Part shown: positions 1-8,183 of the stretch, piece after piece
How positions within the stretch are numbered: position 1 is the stretch's first letter
How the letters are laid out: the number at the start of each line of letters is the position of its first letter
Origin: CAYLJO01 sp964383905
Lineage (GTDB): Bacteria > Acidobacteriota > Blastocatellia > Pyrinomonadales > Pyrinomonadaceae
Length of the DNA: 64,000 nucleotides
Direction of reading: 5' to 3'
Assembly (NCBI GenBank): GCA_964383905.1
Contig: CAYLJO010000004.1
Coordinates: 1-64,000, forward strand
Notes under the pieces: generated by a model
Told to the model about the DNA's origin: nothing
Databases searched by the model: none
Seen by the model: only the letters and a program-made list of their open reading frames with translations
Position numbers and translations under genes: made by a program

Positions 1-51
1 GAACTGTCAAGATAGTGTACGGGACGGGGGACATCGGTAACACTTTTTCTA

Positions 52-219
52 ATGACAGTCCAGAGCGATATAACCAATATGCGCGCTGACATCCGAGAGA
101 TCAAAAACACGGTAGCCAGCATAGATAAGCGTGACATTGAAAACCACAACGCCTTTGCCAAAGATATCGTGAAGCCACAGAAGGATGTGAAGGAACTAAA
201 GATCAAGCACACATCGTAA
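52..219 (+). CDS. Small hypothetical protein, 55 aa, coiled-coil-like
   Basis: An ATG-started reading frame of 55 codons closes at TAA 217-219; the frame is blocked upstream by TAG at 13-15. The product is charged and helical in look (it begins MTVQSDITNMRADIREIKNT) and reads like the tail of a small coiled-coil protein. No clear Shine-Dalgarno sequence precedes the ATG (the upstream bases are T-rich). It lies just before the Rhs-core remnant at 226. I do not recognise a family. It may be a real short gene or a fragment of a longer coiled-coil protein damaged along with the Rhs relic. Confidence 0.3.
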   Translation: MTVQSDITNMRADIREIKNTVASIDKRDIENHNAFAKDIVKPQKDVKELKIKHTS

Positions 220-225
220 GAGGGA

Positions 226-450
226 TTGAAGAAGGCGGGCGGGGCCGGTTTTTTAGTTGCTATAGGAAAGCTCTGGCTCAAGCCGGGGCATGCATCCCTC
301 TGGGGATACAGAGTCGGTAGCGGTCGCTTCCTCACCCGCGATCCAATCAGTTACAACGGCGGTATCAATCTCTATGCTATTCCCAAGAGCTATTTTGGGC
401 GGTCTGTTTATTCATCGCCGGTGCGTGAAATCATCGCTTCTCCGTCCAAA
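226..450 (+). pseudogene. Rhs/YD-repeat core remnant
   Basis: A TTG-started frame contains, at nt 322-378, the residues GRFLTRDPISYNGGINLYA. This is the hallmark of the Rhs-repeat-associated core domain, the conserved junction that precedes the variable C-terminal toxin of Rhs proteins. Only the last part of the core is present: there are no YD repeats upstream and no recognisable toxin or downstream core (the usual Y-x-x-N-P is missing). The same frame runs on to 573, but from 451 onward it is antisense to the well-conserved CDF transporter, so that part is not credible coding sequence. I read this as a decayed Rhs cassette fragment at a recombination edge. Confidence 0.5.
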
Positions 451-1359
451 CTATTCGACGGGGTCGGTATGGATGTGCACGCGTGCGCGCGGCACCTCAG
501 CTTCGATTGTCCGCAAGACCCGCACGGTCAGGTCGTGCGCTTCCTGCAAGCGCTGGTCCCGCTGAACCTCTAAATGGAGGTCGATAAACTTCTGCGCCCC
601 GGAGCGGCGCGTGCGCAGGTCGTGAAAGCCGACCACGCCCTGATCTTTGAAGCGGCTGACGATATCCGCGATCCGTTCGTCCACATCCAGGGGCAGGCGG
701 CGATCCATCAACACGTCTATTGACTCCCGTCCGACCTTAATGGCCGACCAGAAGATATAGACCGCGATAAAGGTTGATGTCAGCGGGTCGATCAGACGCC
801 AGCGCGTCAGGGCGGTGATTAAGAGCGCAATGAGCGCGCCCAGGTTGGTGAAAATGTCCGAGACGTAGTGCGCGGCGTCCGATTTTATGGCCAGCGAATC
901 TGTCTCCCGCGCCACCCTTCTGAGACGCACCACGAGCCACACGCTCACGCCCGTCGCAATGAGCATGGAAACAGCGCCGAGACCCTCGCTGCGCGTTTGA
1001 TGGATCTCGATGATCCGGTGGATCACCTCCCAGATTAAAAAGAGGCCCGAGGCAAAAATGACGATCGCCTGGAAAAGGCCGGCGAGAGATTCGGCTTTGC
1101 CGTGCCCGTAGGCGTGATCTTCGTCGGCCGGCCGGGCGGCGGCTCGCACGGCGAAGAGATTGACCGTCGAGGCCAGGATATCCATCACGGAATCGAGCAG
1201 CGATGCCCAGACGCTGATTGAGCCGGTGAGGAATCCGGTCGCCGTCTTGAGCGCAATCAGGAAGGCGGCGACCATGACGGAGAGTCGCGCCGCAGAATTC
1301 TTCGCCGCCTCCTCAGCCTCGTACAAAGTTGTCTGGTTTTGCTTTGCGGCGATCGCCAT
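451..1359 (-). CDS. Cation diffusion facilitator (FieF/CDF family) transporter
   Basis: Inner-membrane proton-coupled exporter of divalent metal ions (Zn2+, Fe2+ or similar). Counting from ATG 1359 (302 aa), the tetrahedral transport site is visible as ASLLDSVMD (D56, D60) in TM2 and HYVSD (H164, D168) in TM5, matching the D-D-H-D set of E. coli FieF. The cytoplasmic HAYGHGKAE motif follows TM2, and the C-terminal ferredoxin-like domain ends in VHIHTDP. The frame also extends to a GTG at 1383, but that start lies inside a perfect inverted repeat and has no ribosome site, whereas ATG 1359 has AGGG shortly upstream. The gene follows the pdh genes on the same strand, so readthrough is possible, but a functional link to them is not obvious. 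Which metal it carries cannot be told from sequence. Confidence 0.94.
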   Translation of the reverse strand: MAIAAKQNQTTLYEAEEAAKNSAARLSVMVAAFLIALKTATGFLTGSISVWASLLDSVMDILASTVNLFAVRAAARPADEDHAYGHGKAESLAGLFQAIVIFASGLFLIWEVIHRIIEIHQTRSEGLGAVSMLIATGVSVWLVVRLRRVARETDSLAIKSDAAHYVSDIFTNLGALIALLITALTRWRLIDPLTSTFIAVYIFWSAIKVGRESIDVLMDRRLPLDVDERIADIVSRFKDQGVVGFHDLRTRRSGAQKFIDLHLEVQRDQRLQEAHDLTVRVLRTIEAEVPRARVHIHTDPVE

Positions 1360-1382
1360 CCCGCCCTGACCCGGAGAATTCA

Positions 1383-1430
1383 CTTAAATCGAATGGGTCA
1401 GGATAGTCGTCCTGACCCATTCGATTTAAG
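1383..1430. repeat. Perfect 21-bp inverted repeat, 6-nt loop
   Basis: Arms 1383-1403 and 1410-1430 are exact reverse complements (the left arm starts CTTAAATCGAATGGGTCAGG), with TAGTCG as the loop. It sits directly upstream of the CDF transporter start and downstream of the small gene at 1477-1662. There is no T-run on either side, so it is not a classic intrinsic terminator. It could be a leader hairpin controlling the transporter, an operator, or a mobile palindrome. Confidence 0.8.
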
Positions 1431-1476
1431 CCAAAGGTGACCTCGCCCCTGAGACCGGTTAGCCACTTGGAAAAGC

Positions 1477-1662
1477 TTATGAATACTCGCCGGCGCGTGC
1501 CCCGGTGCCTTCCCCCGTGATCTCATCCTCGGGCCTTGTATCCTTTTCAGCTTCGGTCTGTGATTGCCAGCCGGCCTGAGAAGGTGGCTTCTCGCCCGCT
1601 TCTTGATTGCTGCCGCCCTTCTGTTCCGGACCCGGTTGCTCCCGTTCCTCTTGTGCGCTCAT
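1477..1662 (-). CDS. Small disordered hydrophilic protein, 61 aa
   Basis: The frame from ATG 1662 gives a 61-aa protein starting MSAQEEREQPGPEQ, very rich in Glu, Gly, Gln, Pro and Lys, with no hydrophobic segment, so probably intrinsically disordered. A good ribosome site (GAGGGAG) precedes this ATG at normal spacing, which decides the start over a longer in-frame alternative at 1692. It lies 43 nt after the E2 stop codon on the same strand and may be the last gene of the pdh transcript. No family is recognised; composition and placement are the only support. Confidence 0.5.
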   Translation of the reverse strand: MSAQEEREQPGPEQKGGSNQEAGEKPPSQAGWQSQTEAEKDTRPEDEITGEGTGARAGEYS

Positions 1663-1705
1663 GATTTTTGACTCCCTCGCAGGCTTGTTCAATCGGGTGT
1701 TTGCT

Positions 1706-3157
1706 TCAGACGATCATGTAGAGCGGGTTCTCCAAAATCTTCTTGAATGTTTGAAGGAAACGCGCCCCGGTTGCGCCGTCAATGACGCGGTGATCGCAGG
1801 ACATCGTCACCCTCATCAATTGGCGGATGACGATCTCGTTGTTTCGAACGACGGGCATGGGCGTCATCGCTCCGACCGCGAGGATCGCACCCTCCGGCGG
1901 GTTGATGACTGCCGTAAACTCGTCAATGCCGAACATCCCGAGGTTGCTGATCGAGAATGTCGCACCCGTATATTCCTCTGGATGCAGCTTGCGCGCGCGC
2001 GCTCTCTCGGCCAGCTCACGCACCTCCCGCGCGATCTGGCCCACCGACTTTTGATCGGCGGAACGCACGACGGGCGTGATCAAACCGTCCTCGATGGCGA
2101 CTGCGACGCCAATGTCGGCGCGTTCGTAGTAGCGTATCGCTTTGTCCTGAAACGAAGCATTCACCTCGGGATGCTGGACGAGCGCGGAGGCCGCAACTTT
2201 GATGATCAGGTCGTTGATGCTGACCTTAAGCTCAGGGTCAAGCTCGTTGATTGAGCGGCGCAGTTCCGCCGCCTTGTCCATCTCGATCTCGGTTGTGAGA
2301 AAGAAGTGTGGGACCGGCCCCAGGGAGGTGACGAGACGCCGCGCAATGGTCTGGCGCATCACCGACGTCGGCTCATCATGGTACGGGGAAGCGCCCGCGA
2401 CCGCGGGCTGTCGGGCGGGTTGCGCGCCCGCCTCGACGGCGCGTAGGTGGCGCGGCGCCGCTTCTCTCCCCTCTGCCGCTTCGGCAGGCTGCCGTCCCGC
2501 GTGGATGGCCGCCTCGATGTCGCGCTTGATGATGCGCCCGCCCGGGCCGCTGCCGCTGAGTGATCGCAGATTAATGCCGGCTTCCGCCGCCATGCGAGCG
2601 GCGAGCGGCGACACGACGAGGCGCCCGCCCGCTTGAGGCTGATCGCCGCCTGCGGTCTGCTTACTGTTGCCGGAAGGCGCGGCCGGTTTTGAGGTGCCGG
2701 AGGATGGTCGCTGCCGGCTTTCTGTAACTTCGTCGGTGTCACCCTTGATCGGCTCACCGCGTGTGGTCGCCCGTGTCCGCGCCCCCTTAGCCACCACCCC
2801 CGCCAACTCCTGCTGCGAGCCGTCGCCGCCTGCTTCGACCTTTTCTTCGATCTTCTTTTTGTTCTCCGCCGTCGCTTCGCCCGAGGCGGCCTGGCCGGCG
2901 AGGGCAGAAATGTCTTCGCCGGGCTCGCCGATGATCGCGATGAGTTGGCCGAGCGGCGCGCTCTCGCCCTCTTTGATCAGGATCTTGCGCAGCACGCCGT
3001 TGCCGAGCGCCTGCATCTCCATCGTCGCCTTATCCGTGTCGATCTCGGCGAGCGGTTCGCCCATCGAAACCTTGTCGCCCTCTTTCTTAAGCCAACGTGA
3101 CACTTCGCCCTCCTCCATCGTCGGGGAGAGCTTGGGCATTACGACTTGCGTTGCCAT
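1706..3157 (-). CDS. pdhC: Pyruvate dehydrogenase E2, dihydrolipoamide acetyltransferase
   Basis: Core of the pyruvate dehydrogenase complex; it transfers the acetyl group from lipoate to CoA in the cytosol. One N-terminal lipoyl domain (about residues 1-75) carries the lipoylation site DTDKATMEM with K43. A long charged, Ala/Gly/Pro-rich linker follows. The peripheral subunit-binding domain lies near residues 180-220 (SPLAARMAAEAGINL, then GPGGRIIKRDIEAA). The C-terminal catalytic domain ends with the active-site motif DHRVIDGATGARF. Length 483 aa is normal for a single-lipoyl E2. It is third in the order pdhA-pdhB-pdhC on the minus strand, with 85 nt separating it from pdhB. A branched-chain E2 is a less likely alternative, given the MATQVVMPKLSPTMEEG-type start usual for PDH. 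No E3 gene is in this window. Confidence 0.95.
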   Translation of the reverse strand: MATQVVMPKLSPTMEEGEVSRWLKKEGDKVSMGEPLAEIDTDKATMEMQALGNGVLRKILIKEGESAPLGQLIAIIGEPGEDISALAGQAASGEATAENKKKIEEKVEAGGDGSQQELAGVVAKGARTRATTRGEPIKGDTDEVTESRQRPSSGTSKPAAPSGNSKQTAGGDQPQAGGRLVVSPLAARMAAEAGINLRSLSGSGPGGRIIKRDIEAAIHAGRQPAEAAEGREAAPRHLRAVEAGAQPARQPAVAGASPYHDEPTSVMRQTIARRLVTSLGPVPHFFLTTEIEMDKAAELRRSINELDPELKVSINDLIIKVAASALVQHPEVNASFQDKAIRYYERADIGVAVAIEDGLITPVVRSADQKSVGQIAREVRELAERARARKLHPEEYTGATFSISNLGMFGIDEFTAVINPPEGAILAVGAMTPMPVVRNNEIVIRQLMRVTMSCDHRVIDGATGARFLQTFKKILENPLYMIV

Positions 3158-3242
3158 GCGGTTCTTCCTATCGAAAATTGATTCAATGAATCATCGGCTC
3201 GCCGAAAGCGGGTCAATGATTCTTCGATCAACGGTTAATGAT

Positions 3243-4226
3243 TTAATCCAGGTATGCCACTTCGCGCACCGCCGCCACGATCTGCTCGACGCCGGGAATA
3301 GCCAGATTTTCCAGATTCTTGGCATAGGGCATGGGCACGTCCGCGCCGGAAACCCGGCGGACGGGCGCGTCCAGGTAATCGAAAGCCTGCTCGGTGATCT
3401 GGGCGCTGATCTCCGCGCCGACGCCACAGAAGGGATGAGATTCTTCCGCGATCACGACGCGGTTCGTCTTCTTGACGGAATTGACGATCGTTTCGATGTC
3501 GAGTGGGCGGATCGTGCGCGGATCAACCACTTCGCACGAGACCCCCTGCTTCTCCAGCTCCTCGGCGGCCTTGAGCGCCACCGGAACCATTAACGAGCGC
3601 GCGACGATGGTCGCGTCCGTGCCTTCCCGCTTGACCTCCGCGACGCCGAGCGGGATCGTAAAATCGTCGCCCTCCGGCACTTCACCCTTGCTGCCGTACA
3701 TCCTCTCCTGCTCGATGAAGATGACCGGATCGTCATCGCGGATGGAGCTTTTCAGAAGACCTTTAGCGTCGGCGGGGGTGGACGGCATGACGACCTTAAG
3801 GCCGGGGAAGTAGGCGTACCATGATTCCAGCGCCTGCGAATGCTGCGAGGAGACCTGAAAGGCCGAGCCGCCGGGGCCGCGAAATACTATCGGAATCTTG
3901 AACTGCCCGCCGGACATGTAAAGCATCTTGGCGGCCGAGTTGATGATCTGGTCGGTCGCCAGGATGGAGAAGTTGAAGGTCATAAATTCAACGATAGGGC
4001 GTAACCCGGCCATCGCCGCGCCGACGCCCAGCCCGGCAAAGCCGAGCTCAGTGATCGGCGTGTCGATGACGCGCCTCTCGCCAAACTCCTCCAGCAGCCC
4101 TTTGGTGACTTTGTACGCCCCCTGATAAGCGGCGACCTCCTCACCCATCAAAAAAACGTTCTCGTCGCGGCTCAGTTCTTCGCGTAAAGCCTGATTGAGC
4201 GCTTCGCGCATAGTGATTACGGCCAT
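3243..4226 (-). CDS. pdhB: Pyruvate dehydrogenase E1 component, beta subunit
   Basis: Beta chain of the heterotetrameric E1 that decarboxylates pyruvate with thiamine diphosphate. The protein starts MAVITMREALNQALREEL and shows the family signatures GEEVAAYQGAYKVTKGL, DTPITELGFAGLGVGAA, GPGGSAFQVSSQHSQ and the C-terminal VDPRTIRPLD region with EESHPFCGVGAEI. ATG 4226 is preceded by GAGGTG at good spacing, giving 327 aa, the usual length; the longer frame to 4274 adds a non-conserved stretch that falls in an imperfect hairpin between pdhA and pdhB. It is co-directional with pdhA (83 nt upstream) and pdhC. Confidence 0.95.
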   Translation of the reverse strand: MAVITMREALNQALREELSRDENVFLMGEEVAAYQGAYKVTKGLLEEFGERRVIDTPITELGFAGLGVGAAMAGLRPIVEFMTFNFSILATDQIINSAAKMLYMSGGQFKIPIVFRGPGGSAFQVSSQHSQALESWYAYFPGLKVVMPSTPADAKGLLKSSIRDDDPVIFIEQERMYGSKGEVPEGDDFTIPLGVAEVKREGTDATIVARSLMVPVALKAAEELEKQGVSCEVVDPRTIRPLDIETIVNSVKKTNRVVIAEESHPFCGVGAEISAQITEQAFDYLDAPVRRVSGADVPMPYAKNLENLAIPGVEQIVAAVREVAYLD

Positions 4227-4309
4227 CTCAACACCTCGGTGACGGGTGGCAGGCGGCGGGCAGCAAGTGATCAAGGGCTTTTAGCTCATCACCCACCGCC
4301 TGCTGCCTG

Positions 4310-5428
4310 TTACTGATTTGCATAAACGTGTGTATAAAGTTCCGCGGGATCAGGCTCGGGACTCCCTTCCGCGAACCGCACGGCGCGTTCGACCTCGTCG
4401 TGAACTTTAGCCTCAATTTCCGCGAGATCTTTTTCGCCGATGATCCCTTTTTCTTTGAGGCTCGCGGTGAAAAGCTTGATCGGGTCGCGCTCCTGGTGTT
4501 TTTCAATTTCCGCACGCGTGCGGTAGTTGCCCGGGTCGGACATTGAATGCCCCATGAAACGGTAGGTCCGCACTTCCAGCAGCGTTGGCAGGGATTGCTC
4601 GCGGGCCCGCTTGACGGCACGCGCCGTCGCGTCGCGAACGGCGAGCACGTCCATGCCGTCGACAAACTCGGAGGCGATGTCGTAAGCACAAGCCTTCTTC
4701 GCAATGTCACTGAGCGACATGGCGCGCCGGAGCGACGTCCCCATCCCGTACTGGTTATTCTCACAGATAAAGACGCACGGGAGTTTCCAGAGCTGCGCCA
4801 GATTCAACGACTCGTGGAAGGATCCCTGATTAACCGCCGCCTCGCCAAAGTAACAGAGCGTCACCTGGTCGGTCCCCTTGTACTTGCAGGCGAAAGCGAT
4901 GCCCGCCCCGAGCGGGATTTGCCCGCCGACGATGGCGTGGCCGCCGAGGAAATTGACGGCCCGATAGAACAGGTGCATCGAGCCGCCTTTGCCGGCCGAA
5001 CACCCGCCCGCCTTCCCGTAAAGCTCGGCCATGACCTCTTCAGGCGAAACGCCTTTAGCGATTGCCTGCCCGTGGTCACGATAGCTCGTCAGGACGTAGT
5101 CGTCCGGGCGGATGGCGGAGATGCTGCCCACCGCGACCGCCTCCTGCCCGATGTAAAGGTGGCAAAACCCCCCGATTTTACCGAGACTATAGGATTCGGC
5201 CGATTTCTCCTCGAATCGCCGGATCAGAAGCATTTGGTAGAGCAGCCGCAGCAAGGTGTCGCGATCCGTCTCTTCGACCCGGCCCTTCTGCTCGCTTTTA
5301 ACTTGTTTATGATCTTCGCGGAGTTGCCCCGGATCGACCTCTTCGGGCGCTTCCTGTTCAATCACACCGGTTGCGCTCGTCTCCTCCGCCTGAGCGCGCG
5401 ATTCAGGTTCTGTCGCTTGTTTACTCAT
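4310..5428 (-). CDS. pdhA: Pyruvate dehydrogenase E1 component, alpha subunit
   Basis: Alpha chain of E1, binding thiamine diphosphate and magnesium. Visible motifs are YRDHGQAIAKG (about 116-126), GKGGSMHLF (146-154), the GGHAIVGGQIPLGAG loop (162-176), the cofactor motif GEAAVNQGSFHESLN (195-209) ending in CENNQYGMGT, and YRFMGHSMSDP near the C-terminus. The usual GDG at the start of the cofactor motif reads GEA here, so the metal-binding aspartate is a glutamate. The N-terminal 50 residues are charged and not conserved. Start ATG 5428 has GAGAG upstream. It is the first gene of the pdh operon; upstream of it lies the terminator of the convergently arriving c-di-GMP gene transcript. Confidence 0.95.
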   Translation of the reverse strand: MSKQATEPESRAQAEETSATGVIEQEAPEEVDPGQLREDHKQVKSEQKGRVEETDRDTLLRLLYQMLLIRRFEEKSAESYSLGKIGGFCHLYIGQEAVAVGSISAIRPDDYVLTSYRDHGQAIAKGVSPEEVMAELYGKAGGCSAGKGGSMHLFYRAVNFLGGHAIVGGQIPLGAGIAFACKYKGTDQVTLCYFGEAAVNQGSFHESLNLAQLWKLPCVFICENNQYGMGTSLRRAMSLSDIAKKACAYDIASEFVDGMDVLAVRDATARAVKRAREQSLPTLLEVRTYRFMGHSMSDPGNYRTRAEIEKHQERDPIKLFTASLKEKGIIGEKDLAEIEAKVHDEVERAVRFAEGSPEPDPAELYTHVYANQ

Positions 5429-5587
5429 TGATTCAGTCTCTCGCAGTCCGTCACCCGCGTCTATCCTTAAGCCTTTCCGCCCCTGAAGACTAGAAGTCGC
5501 CTATGTGGTTTATAGGATTAAAGGCGATGTTTGATGCGCCGAGGATTATACGCGAGATGCGCGTTGAGGTGCAAAAGCCCCGCCGTC

Positions 5588-5627
5588 AAAAGAAAAAGGC
5601 GCACATTGCTCGAGAGCAATGTGCGCC
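5588..5627 (-). terminator. Rho-independent terminator after the HD-GYP/GGDEF gene
   Basis: A perfect 14-bp stem (5598-5611 with 5614-5627, GGCGCACATTGCTC and its complement) with a two-base loop is followed, reading on the minus strand, by TTTTTCTTTT (5597-5588). It starts 22 nt after the stop codon of the HD-GYP/GGDEF gene and would insulate the downstream pdh operon from it. Confidence 0.85.
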
Positions 5628-5648
5628 GGAAGCCACCCGCCGAAACGC

Positions 5649-8183
5649 CTACCTGAAGTTGTCAACGGAGCTGGCGGTCGGCGCCGCCGCCAGAGTCGGC
5701 AGCAGCTTGCGCGCATGCTTGTCGCGCTGCATGTTGCGCGCCGCGGCAGTCAACAGCTCCTCGGTCGTCTCACCATCGGCGGGGAAGCAGGAGACGCCCA
5801 TGCTGATCCGAATCTCATCCGTCTGTTCGGCCTGCGCAGAGAATTTATGCGATTCGACGGCTGCTCGGATGCGCTCGGCGACCATCGCGGCCGTGCCGCC
5901 TGATGCCATGGGCATGATCGCGACAAACTCATCGCCCGCGTAGCGCGCCAGAATGTCCATCTGTCGTAGCTCTTTCCTGATCACCCCGGCGACGCTCGCG
6001 AGCAGGCGATCGCCGGCCGCGTGACTGTACGAATCATTCACTCGTTTGAAATCATCCAGGTCCATGCAGATGACCGAGAGTGATTCGCGATTTAAACGCT
6101 GACACTCGGCGATGCGCTGCTCGAGCATCATGTAAAACGCGCGCGCGTTGGGTAAATCCGTGAGGGGATCGGTCAGGGCGCTCTCTTTAGTCTTTTCGAA
6201 GGTGAGCGCGTTGTTAAGCGCGGTAGAGGCATGCTGCGCCACGGATTCGAGGAGGCGCACGTGTTCCGTGGTGTAAGACTTGAGGCGCTTGGAGAAAAGC
6301 GTGATCGCGCCAAACGCACCGTCTTCACGGATCAGCGGCGAGGCGATCACGCCGCAGTAGTCCTTCGCAACGCCATGAGCCACGCCGACCAGGTCGAGTT
6401 CCGGTGAGGCGTTGCACATCGAGCGCGCGTTGGCGATAGCCCAGCCGGTGATGCCGTCGCCGACATTGAGGCGGCGCCCGACAAACGCGTCGACGTGTTG
6501 ACCGGCGACGTGTGCGGCAACGGCTTTACCGGATTTATCGTCGACGAGGTAGATGATACACGTGTCGAAGGGGACGATCGCTTTCAGCTTGTTCGAGACG
6601 AGCGCCACCGTGTCGTCAAGATTAAGTGACGAGCCGATCGTCTGCGCGATCTCGTGCAGCGCGAAGACCTCACGCTGGGCCTCGGTGATCGAGCGGAAAC
6701 CCGTATCCTCGGCCGGCGCGCCAAGAACATCGGACGCCAGGCCCGCGTCCGGGCGCGCGCTCGTCTCGAAATCGGAATTGTCAGCGGCCACCTGCTCTTT
6801 AATATCCTGTGTGCCGATCAGGTTATCGAATTCTTCGACGTGTTCAATGAAGGTCTCGACCACCCGCGGGTCAAAAGAGGTGTTCGCCATCTTGCGCAGG
6901 AGCGCCAGGGAGTCCTCGCGGGTCATCCCCATACGGTAGGGTCGATCGCAGCGTGTCGCGTCGTAGAAATCGACGACGGCGATGATCCGTGCGACCAGCG
7001 GGATCATTTCACCCTTCAAGCCTTTCGGATAACCCGAGCCGTCCCATTTCTCGTGATGGTAGCGGACGATGTCTTCGACCGGGTAAGGGAAGTTGACGCG
7101 CTTGAGGATGTCGCCGCCGACGGTCGGGTGAATCTTCATCTTGGCGAATTCGGATTCGGTGAGCTTGCCCGGTTTGTTCAGGATGTACTCGGGCACCGCC
7201 AGCTTCCCGATATCGTGCAGCAGCGCGCCGGCCAAAAGGGCCTGCCTTTCCGCCTCGCTCACGCCCAACAGCTTGCCCATCTCGGTCGCGTAAATCTGCG
7301 TCCGGCGCACGTGGCCGTGCGTGGTCTGATCCTTAGCGTCAATCGCGACGGCCAGCGACTCAATGGTGTTCATGTGAAGGTCGGCCATCTCTTGAATGTG
7401 GCGTGACTTGTCCGCCTCAGCCTGCCTGACCCCCTCGACGCGCCGCTCGTCAAAGCGATAAAGAAGATGGACCAGCCCGGTGATGAGCACCCCGAGAAAG
7501 ATTGAAGGGATGCTGCCGTCGTGCAGCGCCGAGTAGAAGAGCGCCGCGGATGTCGCACCCGCCACCTGCGTCATCGAAGTCCAGATGAGACTCTCGCGCG
7601 ATAACGTGAGGCGCGTCTCACCCGACTCGAATGCGACGAAAGCGGTGGTCGCAATCGTGCTCAAAGAATATTGCGCCAGGGCGAGGAGACACAGCGGCAG
7701 CAACAACATGCCGAGCGGTAAGCCTTGATCCGGCCCGCTCGCCTGAAGCCCCGCGATCAGATGCACAAATAATTTATAAAGCGAGACGGCAATAAACGTC
7801 GAGATAATAGCCGCGCCGGTATTGAAAACGATAATTCGGGGGCGAGAAGCCCGCCGCGATGACATGAGACCGACGACGGCGGCCAGCAGCACGGCCGGGG
7901 CAACGGTGTCGGCCGGAGCCTCGACATACGTCATGGCCGCCAAAAAGACGAATGTATCCGCCACCGATTTCTGGCTCTGGCTGAAGCCATCGACATTCGT
8001 TACCGACACCGTGAAGCGGCTCGCCCCGAGGGTCAACAGAATCAGTCCGGCGCACGGCGCAACCCCCGCCCACCCCAATAGCGGCAGACTAACTATTGAA
8101 GCGAATGCAATTAAGAGCAACAGAGCGCCGGTCACAGCGACACTGCCCAGGAGAGTAAGGCTTTTCCAGTTTCCTTGTGGCAT
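5649..8183 (-). CDS. Membrane-bound HD-GYP / GAF / GGDEF cyclic-di-GMP enzyme
   Basis: An 844-aa signalling protein. About seven hydrophobic segments fill residues 10-240, forming a membrane sensor that I cannot name. An HD-GYP phosphodiesterase domain follows (HDIGKLAVPEYIL near 322; HHEKWDGSGYPKGL near 378), with all metal and GYP residues present. A GAF domain lies at about 495-660, and a C-terminal GGDEF domain has the active loop YAGDEF (about 748-753), so the signature is AGDEF, a variant still active in some cyclases. The protein may both make and break c-di-GMP. ATG 8183 has AGGAGAA upstream with rather long spacing. It is transcribed alone and ends at a strong terminator. It sits in a divergent arrangement with a long intergenic region containing a 26-bp palindrome that could be its operator. 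Confidence 0.92.
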   Translation of the reverse strand: MPQGNWKSLTLLGSVAVTGALLLLIAFASIVSLPLLGWAGVAPCAGLILLTLGASRFTVSVTNVDGFSQSQKSVADTFVFLAAMTYVEAPADTVAPAVLLAAVVGLMSSRRASRPRIIVFNTGAAIISTFIAVSLYKLFVHLIAGLQASGPDQGLPLGMLLLPLCLLALAQYSLSTIATTAFVAFESGETRLTLSRESLIWTSMTQVAGATSAALFYSALHDGSIPSIFLGVLITGLVHLLYRFDERRVEGVRQAEADKSRHIQEMADLHMNTIESLAVAIDAKDQTTHGHVRRTQIYATEMGKLLGVSEAERQALLAGALLHDIGKLAVPEYILNKPGKLTESEFAKMKIHPTVGGDILKRVNFPYPVEDIVRYHHEKWDGSGYPKGLKGEMIPLVARIIAVVDFYDATRCDRPYRMGMTREDSLALLRKMANTSFDPRVVETFIEHVEEFDNLIGTQDIKEQVAADNSDFETSARPDAGLASDVLGAPAEDTGFRSITEAQREVFALHEIAQTIGSSLNLDDTVALVSNKLKAIVPFDTCIIYLVDDKSGKAVAAHVAGQHVDAFVGRRLNVGDGITGWAIANARSMCNASPELDLVGVAHGVAKDYCGVIASPLIREDGAFGAITLFSKRLKSYTTEHVRLLESVAQHASTALNNALTFEKTKESALTDPLTDLPNARAFYMMLEQRIAECQRLNRESLSVICMDLDDFKRVNDSYSHAAGDRLLASVAGVIRKELRQMDILARYAGDEFVAIMPMASGGTAAMVAERIRAAVESHKFSAQAEQTDEIRISMGVSCFPADGETTEELLTAAARNMQRDKHARKLLPTLAAAPTASSVDNFR

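Noticed and set aside
4227..4309. Imperfect hairpin between pdhA and pdhB as a terminator
   Set aside because: The arms (GGCAGGCGGCGGGCAGC and GCTGCC-type) match poorly and there is no T-run; it lies inside an operon where termination would not be expected.
4547..5431. 294-codon plus-strand ORF
   Set aside because: Antisense to pdhA; same explanation.
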